A stretch of 20,458 bases of DNA, taken from the NCBI GenBank assembly GCA_964529975.1, contig CAZGXW010000054.1, positions 1-20,458 on the forward strand. The letters run 5' to 3'. Shown here piece by piece: positions 5,650 to 14,039 of the stretch. The position numbers and the translations under genes are program-made. The notes beneath the pieces are model-generated. The model searched no databases, was not told the DNA's origin, and saw only the letters and a program-made list of their open reading frames with translations. How positions within the stretch are numbered: position 1 is the stretch's first letter; each line of letters opens with the position of its first letter. Source of the stretch: JADFMN01 sp964529975 (GTDB lineage Bacteria; Armatimonadota; Fimbriimonadia; Fimbriimonadales; Fimbriimonadaceae).

Positions 5650-6361
5650 GCGCAACAAGCCGCAGAAGATCACAATCAATCGCTGCATTTACTGCGGCTT
5701 CACATCGGCTGATCCAAGCCTGTTATCGAAAGAGCACATCATTCCCGCCGGGTTGGGCGGCGGTGACGTGCTTCATAAGGCTAGTTGCCGTGACTGCCAA
5801 CGGATCACAGGGCAGGTGATCGAGCGCGACATGATCATGGAGTCGCTTCACTTCATGCGTACGGTTTCCGGCCACCCAAAAGGATGGCAACTTCCTGATC
5901 GCGGCATTTACGCCGTGCTGCCTGTATTCTTGCCGCCGTCTGTAGTTGCAGGGTGGGATGCATCGCATAACGAGACATTTCGATTGCATGTGATTAACGG
6001 AACCATAGAAGGCAACCATGGTTCCAACCTCAAATACGTGCCTACGACATTCCAAGTGTCTTGGCAACGATACGCTCGCCTTATTGCAAAGATCGCGCAT
6101 GGCTATTGTGTACGCAAGTACGGCGTTGACGGCTTTGAACCTTTCTTGCTCGACATCATACTTGGACGCACCGGTGACGACCGAGAAATATGGAGATTTG
6201 TGGGCGGCACCGAATCACCAGTCACAGCCCAGCAGGAACACTTCGTCAGCGTACAACCCCTTCGCATACATGGGAAGACCCTAATCAGCGTTCATGTCCA
6301 GCTGTTCACTTCCAAGGGCACACCCATCTATTGGGTGATTGCTGGTCGACTGCCGGGCTAA
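5627..6361 (+). CDS. HNH-type nuclease-like protein, start codon unresolved
   Basis: The frame is open from just after TGA 5624-5626. It carries CIYCG, then LSKEHIIPAGLGG and ASCRDCQRITG, the zinc-Cys and His parts of an HNH endonuclease fold. A roughly 170-residue C-terminal region (FMRTVSGHPKGWQLPDRG and onwards) shows no motif I know. The first conventional start in frame, TTG 5753, lies after the first zinc Cys pair and inside the HNH motif, so it cannot be right. No ATG, GTG or TTG lies between 5627 and the CIYCG motif. Either a rare start such as ATT, ATC or CTG is used, or ribosomes enter by +1 frameshifting from the overlapping coiled-coil gene (near CAAAAGTAA), or the 5' end is damaged. 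It ends 7 bases from the convergent RND gene. Confidence 0.7.
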   Translation, partial: AVSKRKSKRNKPQKITINRCIYCGFTSADPSLLSKEHIIPAGLGGGDVLHKASCRDCQRITGQVIERDMIMESLHFMRTVSGHPKGWQLPDRGIYAVLPVFLPPSVVAGWDASHNETFRLHVINGTIEGNHGSNLKYVPTTFQVSWQRYARLIAKIAHGYCVRKYGVDGFEPFLLDIILGRTGDDREIWRFVGGTESPVTAQQEHFVSVQPLRIHGKTLISVHVQLFTSKGTPIYWVIAGRLPG

Positions 6362-6368
6362 TCGCAGG

Positions 6369-9300
6369 TCACGCCCCCTCCAGGGCGTGGTCGCCGGGGG
6401 CGGTGTCGTCGAGGCCGCCGGCGTCCATGTGCGTGCCGGGGACGTAGGACTCCCACTCGCGGCGGCTGAACAGCCAGAACAGCACGGGCGTCACGACCTG
6501 GCTCAGCAGGGTGCTCGTGATCAGGCCGCCCAGGATCACCACCGCGATCGGCTGGAGCAGTTCCTTGCCCGGCTCGCCGCTCGAAAGCGCGATCGGCGCC
6601 ATGCCCAGCGCCGCCGCCAGCGCCGTCATCAGCACCGGCGAGAGCCGCTCCTGCGTGCCGCGCACGATCATCTCCTCGCCGAAGCGCATCCCCTCGTGCC
6701 GCATCAGGTGCGCGTAGTGCGAGAGCATCATGATGCCGTTGCGCGTCGCGATGCCGAACAACGTGATGAACCCCACGAGCGACGCCACCGAGAGCACTCC
6801 GCCCGTCAGGTACACCGCCACCACGCCGCCCACCAGCGCGAGCGGGAGGTTGATCATCACCTGGAACGCCATGCGCCACGAACGAAGCGCGACCTGCAGG
6901 ACCACGAGGATCACGACGACGGTGAACACGCCGAGCGCCATGATGCGAGCCATCGCGCTCTGCTGGCTCTGGAACTGTCCGCCGTACTCGATGTAGTAGC
7001 CGCTGGGCCAACTTTGTTGGATGGGGGCCATGCGGGTCTGCAGGTCCGCGACGACGCTGGCGAGATCCCGGCCTTGAACATTGGCCTGCACGACGATGCG
7101 GCGCGAGACGTTCTCGCGGTTGATCGTGTTAGGGCCGGTGTCCTGCCGAACGGTCGCGATCTGCGCGAGCGGGATCGGCGGTCCGGACGGCGTGTCTACG
7201 AGCATGGACTCGATCGCGCCGATGTCGTTTCGTGCCTCTTGTTCGAACCACACGGCGATGTCGAACGTGCGCTGGCCTTGCAGGACCTGCGAGACGACGT
7301 GCCCACCGAGCGCGACCTCGAGGCTTTCGGCCAGGTGGTACGGCGTGACGCCGTAGCGCGCGGCGGCAGCGCGGTCGATCTGGATGCTGACCTGCGGGAC
7401 CTCGATCTGCGGCTCGACCTGTAGGTCCACGATTCCGGGTACCTGCGCCATCGTGTTGCGGACCTCTTGCGAAAGCTTGCGAAGTTCGCCGAGGTCGGAG
7501 CCGAACACTTTGACGGCAAGCGCGGCGCGCACGCCTGAGGAAAGGTGGTCGAGGCGGTGCGAGATCGGCTGGCCGATCGCGATGAACACGCCGGGGATCG
7601 CTTCGAGTTTCGTGCGGACCTCTTCGATGGCGGCGTCTCTGCCTCGCTCTGAATCCTTGAGGCCGATGTCTATCTCGGAATAGTTGACGCCTTCGGCGTG
7701 CTCGTCGAGCTCCGCGCGCCCCGTTCGTCTTCCGATGTGAGTGACCTCGGGGACGGTGAGCGCGGTCTTCTCGATGATCGTGCCGATGCGGTTGGACTCT
7801 TGCAGGCTGGTGCCCGGCGGGAGGATCGCGCTGACGGCCAGTGATCCCTCGTTGAACGGCGGCAAGAACTCGCGCCCCATCATCGGGATGAGTGCGGCGG
7901 CTCCTGCCGTGAGGACGACCGTCGCGATGACGACCGCCCAGGGATGGCGCAGGGACCATCGCACCGAAGGCCCGTTGAGACGCTTGAGGAAACCCACGAG
8001 TCGGCTATCGCCCGCGTGGCCTTTGGTGCCCGTCTTGGCGAGCAGGATGCCGCACAGCGCGGGGGTCAACGTGAGTGATACGAGGAGGGACGCGGCCATC
8101 GAGACGATGAACGCGAGCCCGAGCGGTAGGAACACGCGCCCTTCCATTCCTTCGAGCGTGAGGAGCGGCACGAACACCAGCACGATGATCAGCGTCGCGA
8201 ACACGATGCTGTTGCGCACCTCCGCGCTCGCGTTGTAGATCACCCGCAGAGGGTTGAGCCTGTTTGCACTGGTCGCGTTTTCTCGCAGTCGTCTGAAGAC
8301 GTTTTCAACGTCCACGATGCTGTCATCGACGACGAGTCCGATGGCGATGGCTAGCCCTCCAAGCGTCATGGTGTTGACGGCGATACCGAACTGGTCGAGC
8401 ATTAGCATCGTGACGATGAACGAGACGGGGAGCGATATGAACGAGATCGCCGTCGCTCGCACGTTCATCAAGAACGCGACGATGACGATCAGCACGATGA
8501 TCGCCGCCTCGCCGAGCGCGCTGACCACGTTCGAGACAGCCGTGTTGATGAAGTGCTCCTGGCGGAACAGCACACGGTTGATCTCGACGCCTTCGGGCAA
8601 CGTCGCCTCGACTTCGTCGAGCGCCGTTTCGATCTGCCTGGTGAGTTCGAGCGTGTTGGCGTCGGGCTGTTTCTGGATGCTGAGGATGACAGCGGGCTTG
8701 GCGTTCACGCTCGCGTCTCCGCGCGGCAGACCGGGAGCGAACTCGACGTTTGCGACCTGGCCGATCGTGACGGGCACGCCGTCCACCGATTTGATGACCG
8801 TATCGGCGATGTCTTCGAGCGTCTCAGCTCGACCGAGGATGCGAACGACCGACTCGGTCTGTGGGCCGAGATAGAAGCCGCCGCCCGCGCTGACGTTGCT
8901 CTCCCTCGCCGCCTCGACCAGTTCTTCGAGCGTCACGCCGAACTCCTTTAGGCGCGCCGGTGTCGTCAGCACTTGGTACTGCTTCGTGCCTCCGCCGATG
9001 GCGACGACTTGCGAGACTCCCGGCACGGCGAGCAGACGCGGCCGAACGGCAAAGTCCGCGAGCGAGCGCACGTCGATCGGCGCGACGCTGTCGTCGGGGC
9101 TCGAAAGCGAGACCAGCATGATCTCGCCCATGATCGAACTGATCGGCGCGAGGCTCGGCACAGTGCCTTCTGGCAGTCGCGCTTGCGCGAGCTGGAGCTT
9201 TTCGTTGACGACCTGTCGCGCACGGAAGATGTCCGTGTCCCAGTCGAACTCGACGAACACGATACTGAAGCCCGCGCTGGAGGCTGAGCGCACACGCTGC

Positions 9301-9536
9301 ACGCCGGTCGCGCCGTTCATCATCGTCTCGATGGGGAACGACACGAGCGCCTCCGTCTCTTCCGGGGCAAGGCCGTGCGCCTCGGTCATGATCGTGACGA
9401 CCGGACGGTTGAGGTCCGGCAGGACGTCCACGTCCATCTTTGGAATGGTCACGACGCCTGCGACCATCACCATCGCCGCGAGGACGACGACCAGCAGCCT
9501 GTTGCGCAGGCTCAGCTCGATGAGTCGGTTGAGCAC
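6369..9536 (-). CDS. Heavy-metal RND efflux pump, CusA/CzcA family
   Basis: 1055 residues, the usual length for the inner-membrane proton antiporter of tripartite metal efflux systems. The N-terminus MLNRLIELSLRNRLLVVVLA is followed by the first transmembrane helix and the periplasmic PDLNRPVVTIMTEAHGLAPEE, typical of CzcA/CusA. The TM4 segment AIAIGLVVDDSIVDVENVF has the A...D...E pattern seen in CusA more than the D...D...E of CzcA, which hints at monovalent metal but does not prove it. The C-terminal half repeats the fold (GVFTVVVILVVLQ; ATRNGIMMLSHYAHLM). The start is GTG 9536, one base after the fusion protein stop. Last gene of the operon running from 13370. Confidence 0.93.
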   Translation of the reverse strand: MLNRLIELSLRNRLLVVVLAAMVMVAGVVTIPKMDVDVLPDLNRPVVTIMTEAHGLAPEETEALVSFPIETMMNGATGVQRVRSASSAGFSIVFVEFDWDTDIFRARQVVNEKLQLAQARLPEGTVPSLAPISSIMGEIMLVSLSSPDDSVAPIDVRSLADFAVRPRLLAVPGVSQVVAIGGGTKQYQVLTTPARLKEFGVTLEELVEAARESNVSAGGGFYLGPQTESVVRILGRAETLEDIADTVIKSVDGVPVTIGQVANVEFAPGLPRGDASVNAKPAVILSIQKQPDANTLELTRQIETALDEVEATLPEGVEINRVLFRQEHFINTAVSNVVSALGEAAIIVLIVIVAFLMNVRATAISFISLPVSFIVTMLMLDQFGIAVNTMTLGGLAIAIGLVVDDSIVDVENVFRRLRENATSANRLNPLRVIYNASAEVRNSIVFATLIIVLVFVPLLTLEGMEGRVFLPLGLAFIVSMAASLLVSLTLTPALCGILLAKTGTKGHAGDSRLVGFLKRLNGPSVRWSLRHPWAVVIATVVLTAGAAALIPMMGREFLPPFNEGSLAVSAILPPGTSLQESNRIGTIIEKTALTVPEVTHIGRRTGRAELDEHAEGVNYSEIDIGLKDSERGRDAAIEEVRTKLEAIPGVFIAIGQPISHRLDHLSSGVRAALAVKVFGSDLGELRKLSQEVRNTMAQVPGIVDLQVEPQIEVPQVSIQIDRAAAARYGVTPYHLAESLEVALGGHVVSQVLQGQRTFDIAVWFEQEARNDIGAIESMLVDTPSGPPIPLAQIATVRQDTGPNTINRENVSRRIVVQANVQGRDLASVVADLQTRMAPIQQSWPSGYYIEYGGQFQSQQSAMARIMALGVFTVVVILVVLQVALRSWRMAFQVMINLPLALVGGVVAVYLTGGVLSVASLVGFITLFGIATRNGIMMLSHYAHLMRHEGMRFGEEMIVRGTQERLSPVLMTALAAALGMAPIALSSGEPGKELLQPIAVVILGGLITSTLLSQVVTPVLFWLFSRREWESYVPGTHMDAGGLDDTAPGDHALEGA

Positions 9537-9537
9537 G

Positions 9538-11718
9538 CTACTGGCCCTCGCCCATCGCGAGCAGTTGGTACGAGCCCACTGTCGCGACCCTTTGTCCCGC
9601 TTTGAGACCGCTCAGAACGACGATGTTCTCGCCGAGCCGTGCGCCGAGGGTGACGATCGTACGGCGGTACGTGCCGGGCTTCTCTTCGACGAACACAATG
9701 TTCGACCCGATGCGCGTTTGAACGGCGGTGAAGGGGACGAGCAACTGGTCGGTCGCCATCGTGCCGATTAGCACGCGGACGAACGTGTTCTCCTTGAGTT
9801 CGCCGTCGGGGTTGGCGACGGCGAGCCGCGTCTTCGCAGTGCGCGTTGCTGGATCAATGCTCGGCGAGACGCTCTCGATGCGCCCTTCGTACGGCTTGTC
9901 GGGAGCGGAATCGGCTGAGACGATCACTCGCTGGCCGGCGACGACGTTCGCGAGATCGCGCTCGAACACGTCGCACTCGATCCACACGGTGTTCGGGTCC
10001 AGCACCTTGAAGAGGCTCTGTCCCTGCGTGACCCACTCGCCTCTGTTCGCTTCTCGTGTGACGATCTTCCCCGCGACGGGCGACGAGACCGTGAGACGGT
10101 TGCCCTGCCCCGGCACTCCGCCCATGGAGCGGATGCGCGTCGTCGCGATGTTGAGTTCTGCCTGTGCTCGGGCGGCGCTGGCCTTGGCATCGTTGAACTC
10201 GGACTGTGCGAGCTGTGCATCCGCCTGTGCAGTGCGAAGATCTGACTCCGCCTCCACGATCTCCTTCGACGTGCGAAGCCCTTGCTGTGCGATCTGCTCT
10301 TCGCGCGTCAGTCGCGCCTGTGCGATTTGGACCTGGTTGTTCGCGTCCTGCTGGCGCGACTTCGCTTCTTCCAGTTCAGCACGGGCAGCTTCGACTTCCT
10401 TCGCTGCGACCACGCCGGACTTGAGTCCGGCTTCTAGCCTTGCTAGCCGTGCCTCCATAGTAGCGACGTCGGTGTTCGCTCTTGCAAGCTCGCGTCTGGC
10501 CGTCGAAAGTGTCGAGCGGGCGTTTTCCAGATCGGGCGATGAGTAAGCACCTGCCTGTGCGAGCCTTGTACGTCGTTCAAGTTCTCCTTGCGCTGCAGCC
10601 GCTTTGTTCTTGCTTGCACTGAGCTGCGACTCTGCCGACTTCACCAGCCCGTTCGCCCTCACGAGATCCGCGCTTGCACGCTGGTAGGCGATCTGTGCGT
10701 CCGAGAGTTCTGGGCTTTCAATGACCGCGAGCGTCGTTCCCACGCCGACCGATGCACCTGGTAGTACTCGAACGTCTGCGATCCGCCCGCTGGTCAACGC
10801 ACTAACGTCGGCGGTCCTGTCTGGGTTCGCGACGACGCGCCCTGTCGTCGTGAGTCCGCCGGTGCCGTCGCTCGTCACCACGTCCGCTATCTGCAGGCCG
10901 ACGAGCTCTGCTTGTTCGTCGCTGATGGCGACGAGCTCAGTATCGGGACGCATCTCTTCGTTCTCGATCGAGAGCACGAACTTGATCCCGTCGACGGTCT
11001 TCGTCGCTGACTCGTCCATGTTCGGACCCGGATATGCCTTGAGCATCAGTCCGCCTGCGGCCTGGCCACCCGCGCCAGGCGCGACGATGTGCCTGCCGTC
11101 CGGGCCGTGCATGTGGCCCTCCTCATCCTCTTGCGCGAACGCAACCTGGATCGAGAGCACGGCTGTTCCTGCGACGAAGAGCAGGAGCGGTGCAACACCG
11201 GTCCGTACGCTCTTGCGACCGAGGGCGTACACTCCATAAAGCAGCGCCAGCCCGCCAATCGGTGCTCCGACGATCAGCCACCAGTTAGGGCCGTGCGCGT
11301 GCTCTTCGGCAGTTCCCGCGATCGCCGGGACGAACACGTCGAACGAAATCTTCGACTGCTTGCCGTCCGGGAACTTCACGTCTTGCACGATCACGTATTC
11401 GCCAGGCTCGGTGTACGTCATGTGCGATCCGTACACCTCGTTCTCAGGCTCGTACGCGTTGTGCTCGGTATGGATGACCGCGTTGGGGTCGCCCTTTCGG
11501 TGGATGGTCGAGTCGACCGTGCACCCGAGGATCGACGCGCCGTCCGATCCTTCGACCCGCATGTCGTGGTGGCTGAGGATGAACACCTCTTGGCCCCCGC
11601 CTTGCTGGGGAGCGACGATGTGCCGACCGTCTGCGCCGTGCATGTGGCCTGGCTCTTCTTCTTGCGAGAGAGCCAGAGGCGCGATCAAGAGTGCGATTAG
11701 GAAAGCAGTTCGTTTCAT
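9538..11718 (-). CDS. Two-part membrane fusion protein with N-terminal metal-binding extension
   Basis: 726 residues, much longer than the usual 350-520 of CzcB/CusB. Layout: signal peptide (MKRTAFLIALLIAPLALSQ), motif GHMHGADGRHIVAP at 24-37, a beta-domain (about 45-135; YtkA-like or cupredoxin-like by appearance), TM helix 146-167 (WWLIVGAPIGGLALLYGVYA), a second export-like hydrophobic stretch at about 174-195, motif GHMHGPDGRHIVAP at 201-214, then a CzcB-type periplasmic adaptor with a long coiled coil (about 330-540), a lipoyl/barrel region (SPVAGKIVTREANRGEWV) and a membrane-proximal domain. It looks like a fusion of two exported proteins that both began with the same His/Met motif. Its start overlaps the TolC gene stop by four bases. 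Confidence 0.88.
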   Translation of the reverse strand: MKRTAFLIALLIAPLALSQEEEPGHMHGADGRHIVAPQQGGGQEVFILSHHDMRVEGSDGASILGCTVDSTIHRKGDPNAVIHTEHNAYEPENEVYGSHMTYTEPGEYVIVQDVKFPDGKQSKISFDVFVPAIAGTAEEHAHGPNWWLIVGAPIGGLALLYGVYALGRKSVRTGVAPLLLFVAGTAVLSIQVAFAQEDEEGHMHGPDGRHIVAPGAGGQAAGGLMLKAYPGPNMDESATKTVDGIKFVLSIENEEMRPDTELVAISDEQAELVGLQIADVVTSDGTGGLTTTGRVVANPDRTADVSALTSGRIADVRVLPGASVGVGTTLAVIESPELSDAQIAYQRASADLVRANGLVKSAESQLSASKNKAAAAQGELERRTRLAQAGAYSSPDLENARSTLSTARRELARANTDVATMEARLARLEAGLKSGVVAAKEVEAARAELEEAKSRQQDANNQVQIAQARLTREEQIAQQGLRTSKEIVEAESDLRTAQADAQLAQSEFNDAKASAARAQAELNIATTRIRSMGGVPGQGNRLTVSSPVAGKIVTREANRGEWVTQGQSLFKVLDPNTVWIECDVFERDLANVVAGQRVIVSADSAPDKPYEGRIESVSPSIDPATRTAKTRLAVANPDGELKENTFVRVLIGTMATDQLLVPFTAVQTRIGSNIVFVEEKPGTYRRTIVTLGARLGENIVVLSGLKAGQRVATVGSYQLLAMGEGQ
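11077..11118 (-). repeat. Second copy of GHMHGxDGRHIVAP-coding repeat
   Basis: Encodes residues 201-214 of the fusion protein and pairs with the copy at 11608-11649. His, Met and Asp residues make it a candidate metal site. Confidence 0.75.
11608..11649 (-). repeat. First copy of GHMHGxDGRHIVAP-coding repeat
   Basis: Encodes residues 24-37, directly after the signal peptide of the fusion protein. The DNA is also clearly similar to the copy at 11077-11118. Confidence 0.75.
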
Positions 11719-12941
11719 TCTTGTGTCCCAAGGAGGTCGGTCAGGCCACCGATGGCGGCGAGGAAGGCGATCTGTGCAAGGTCGTATGCGCGCCGAGCGT
11801 CGGCTGCCTCGGTCTCGATCTGCGAGAGCGTGCGCTGAGCCTCAAGGACTTCGAGGAAGTCGACGAGTCCTGCATCGAGCCCCGCCGAATAGCGCTCGAC
11901 AAGGTCGCGCGCTTGGGGAACGAGCCTCGACTCATATTGCTCAGAGACGCCGCGAGCGGATGCTAGGGACATGGCGGCTTGCTCCGTCTCGAGCTTGATC
12001 CGGCGCAAGACGGAATCGGCTTCGGCTTGCTCCGCCATCGTTCTCGCCCGTGCCGCAGCGACAGACTTTCGGACCTCGCCTCGGTCGAACAACGGCATGG
12101 AGAACGAAAGCTGGAGTCCGAGGCCGTTGCGGTCGAAAGGATCGCGGTCGAGGCTCCACACGTCGGCGGCGACGCCGAAGACAACGTCTGGCCGGCCGAG
12201 CGACTGGGCAATCCCAACTTCGCCCTGGGCTGAGTTGATTCTGGCCTGTGATGTTCTTGTCTCCGGACGGTTTGCGATTGCCGCCTCGATGGATTGTTCG
12301 AGCAACGGCGCACCAGACATCAGAGCGAGTCTCCGTACGCCGCTTGGAGTTCCTACCAAAGACTTGAGCGCGGCCCGCGCCTGTCCCAGTTGTCCCTCGG
12401 CACTTGCAAGCGCTTGCTTCGCCCGGTCGACTTCGATGGCCGCACGGATCTTCTGCACTTCCGGAGCCTCGCCGATCTCAACGCGACGCGTTATGCCTAA
12501 GAGCGTCGCTTCTGTGATGCGGACGGACTCCGTGCGGCTTGCTACCAAAGACTCCGCCCACCAGACCTCGGCCAGTGCGACCAGCGCCTCCTCGATCACG
12601 TGGGACCGGACTAGGTCGTTCTCTGACCTGGCGACTTGGAACAGGCCGTGTGCGACTCTCGCCTGCGCCGCTCGCTCGCCCGAGAGGTCCAACCGTTGGC
12701 CAATCAGCACGTTCGAGTTCGTAAACCCGAGTCCCGGAGCAACTTCGAGGAAGGTGTTGTGCCCGGCACGGAGCGACTCGTAGGTCAAGCGGCCAGCGTC
12801 GAACCTTGCCGACGCCGCTCGGTAGTCCGGGCTTGCGTCGAGCGCTGTCCTCAAGAATTGTTGGAGCGTCTGCTCCTGCGCCGAGGCGAAGGCACAGGCC
12901 AGCGTAAGGGTGCCCAAAGCGAGGGCGCGTCTATTGGTCAT
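11715..12941 (-). CDS. TolC/CusC-family outer membrane efflux channel
   Basis: 408 residues with signal peptide MTNRRALALGTLTLACAFASA. The body is the duplicated TolC layout: long helices rich in Ala, Glu and Arg (SAEGQLGQARAALKSLVG; RRIKLETEQAAMSLASAR) alternating with strands (LQLSFSMPLFDRG, a typical TolC strand-turn). No lipobox Cys follows the signal, unlike CusC. It forms the outer membrane duct for the fusion protein and RND pump encoded next, and overlaps the fusion protein start by four bases. Confidence 0.9.
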   Translation of the reverse strand: MTNRRALALGTLTLACAFASAQEQTLQQFLRTALDASPDYRAASARFDAGRLTYESLRAGHNTFLEVAPGLGFTNSNVLIGQRLDLSGERAAQARVAHGLFQVARSENDLVRSHVIEEALVALAEVWWAESLVASRTESVRITEATLLGITRRVEIGEAPEVQKIRAAIEVDRAKQALASAEGQLGQARAALKSLVGTPSGVRRLALMSGAPLLEQSIEAAIANRPETRTSQARINSAQGEVGIAQSLGRPDVVFGVAADVWSLDRDPFDRNGLGLQLSFSMPLFDRGEVRKSVAAARARTMAEQAEADSVLRRIKLETEQAAMSLASARGVSEQYESRLVPQARDLVERYSAGLDAGLVDFLEVLEAQRTLSQIETEAADARRAYDLAQIAFLAAIGGLTDLLGTQE

Positions 12942-13004
12942 CGTTCAGTTCCATCTGTCGTTCTGGTGCGTCGAAGTGCGCGCTAAGGCGCGGTCGAATG
13001 CACG

Positions 13005-13370
13005 TTAGAACGGTGGAGAGCGTGGAACTGATGGCCGTGGCGGCCCATGGATCGCGTGTGCGACATAAGCGAAGGTGCCCGTGTGAACATGAGGTCGCGT
13101 GAACTCTGTGGTGATCGCGACCATCGGCTCTAGGGCCTGGACGTCGAGCAGCTGGTAGTGCCGTGTCTGACGCTGTAGTGGATCCTCAGGGTGGGCGCTG
13201 ACGGAGTGTTGCTGGTCGTCGTTCGCGCCTATCTCTTCATGGTCGCCTGAGTTCGCGCCCTGCTCGTGATGGTGCGAAAACCCGTCGTGATGGTGGTGCG
13301 GGGCAATATCATGCATCACCAGCAATAGATTGCTGGCCAGCATGAGCAACGCACCGATCCGCCCGAGCAT
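13005..13370 (-). CDS. Exported His-rich metal-binding protein, first gene of efflux operon
   Basis: 121 residues. The N-terminus MLGRIGALLMLASNLLLVMH is a hydrophobic signal or anchor, followed by DIAPHHHHDGFSHHHEQG and further His, Asp and Glu residues. The C-terminus is Pro-rich (GPPRPSVPRSPPF). Small His-rich exported proteins often begin Czc/Cus-type operons, where they may buffer or sense periplasmic metal. 63 bases separate it from the channel gene. The exact family is not recognised. Confidence 0.75.
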   Translation of the reverse strand: MLGRIGALLMLASNLLLVMHDIAPHHHHDGFSHHHEQGANSGDHEEIGANDDQQHSVSAHPEDPLQRQTRHYQLLDVQALEPMVAITTEFTRPHVHTGTFAYVAHAIHGPPRPSVPRSPPF

Positions 13371-13423
13371 TGCGACCGATGGTACCCAAGAAAGCGAAAC
13401 TCGGCCTGTCGCCTGTGGTTCCT

Positions 13424-13433
13424 TGTGTACACA
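13424..13433. promoter_or_regulatory. Palindrome TGTGTACACA upstream of efflux operon
   Basis: A perfect 10-bp palindrome lying 54 bases upstream of the His-rich gene start, inside its expected promoter region. It is a candidate operator for a metal regulator, although no regulator gene lies in this operon. Confidence 0.3.
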
Positions 13434-13460
13434 CGGCTCCTGTCCTTACCTCCTTGCCTC

Positions 13461-13530
13461 GGGGGCCCCCCTGGGCGGCCCGTGGCGGTGGCGGGGGGTT
13501 TGGGGGGCCCCCCGCGGGGGGGGGGGGGGG
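13461..13530. other. Poly-G/C low-complexity stretch, probable sequence artefact
   Basis: Seventy bases of almost only G and C, with blocks such as GGGGGCCCCCC and TTTGGGGGGCCCCCC, ending in a run of 15 G (13516-13530). This differs sharply from the flanks and resembles low-quality two-colour Illumina read ends. Confidence 0.55.
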
Positions 13531-13907
13531 TGGTGTCCAGTTGCCGCGGGGCGTGCCTCTCAAGTGGATTTGGATGGGCGCGCGGGCCGCGTTGGCAGCC
13601 GGCATATGCCTGAAAGTCAGACGCCTGCTCGGCAAGGCAATTGTGGCGATGGAAGGGCGTGACATGACTCGGAGAGGATAAGGCTTGGCCTCGAAAGGAT
13701 GCACGGGTTGGCCGCTGGTCAGCGACTCATGTTGGCGCGCCTTGGTGGATCTCGGCCGATCACAATGGCGACTGTTCGTTGGGGTAGGTGGGTTTCGCGA
13801 GCGCACTGCCACGATGGCCCCTTCGCGGCGAGCTTATTGTGAACGATCTTGTGAATCTTCGTCTTGTCGAGTGGACGAGATAGGCAAAAACGAGGGAGGA
13901 AGTGCAA

Positions 13908-13920
13908 GTTCAAATTGAAC
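13908..13920. other. 13-bp palindrome GTTCAAATTGAAC
   Basis: A perfect 6-1-6 symmetric sequence 12 bases beyond the 3' end of tRNA-Thr. It could be a protein-binding site or part of tRNA 3' processing; nothing further supports a role. Confidence 0.3.
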
Positions 13921-13932
13921 CTGATGAATTCC

Positions 13933-14007
13933 TGGAGCCGCCTGGCGGATTCGAACCCCCGACCTGCTGTTTACAAAACAGCTGCTCTACCCCTGAGCTA
14001 AGGCGGC
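13933..14007 (-). tRNA. tRNA-Thr (anticodon UGU), CCA encoded
   Basis: On the minus strand GCCGCCT pairs with AGGCGGC (acceptor, 7 bp). The D-arm is GCTC/GAGC, and the anticodon arm GCTGT-TTTGTAA-ACAGC has anticodon TGT. The T-loop is TTCGAAT and CCA is encoded at 13933-13935. The T stem GGGGG/CCGCC has one central G-G mismatch, which is unusual and may be a real variant or a base error. Confidence 0.93.
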
Positions 14008-14039
14008 TAGACCCGCAAAGAGTACCCGCCGACCAAGCC

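Larger units (their letters stand above)
13371..13932. other. Intergenic region without a supportable gene
   Basis: About 560 bases between the efflux operon start and the tRNA. Open frames here are dominated by a Pro/Gly-coding poly-G/C stretch and look spurious. A plus-strand fragment ending DMTRRG at 13681 (13531-13681) is the only one with a protein-like look, but it has no supported start. The region must contain the promoter of the His-rich gene and, on the minus strand, the end of the tRNA transcript. Confidence 0.6.

Noticed and set aside
6339..7424. 361-codon plus-strand frame
   Set aside because: It is a shadow of the RND pump gene: His/Arg/Asp-rich composition without domain features, opposite a fully conserved coding frame.
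13309..13812. Pro-rich minus-strand frame across the poly-G/C stretch
   Set aside because: Its Pro/Gly runs come straight from the suspect G/C blocks, and no domain is visible.
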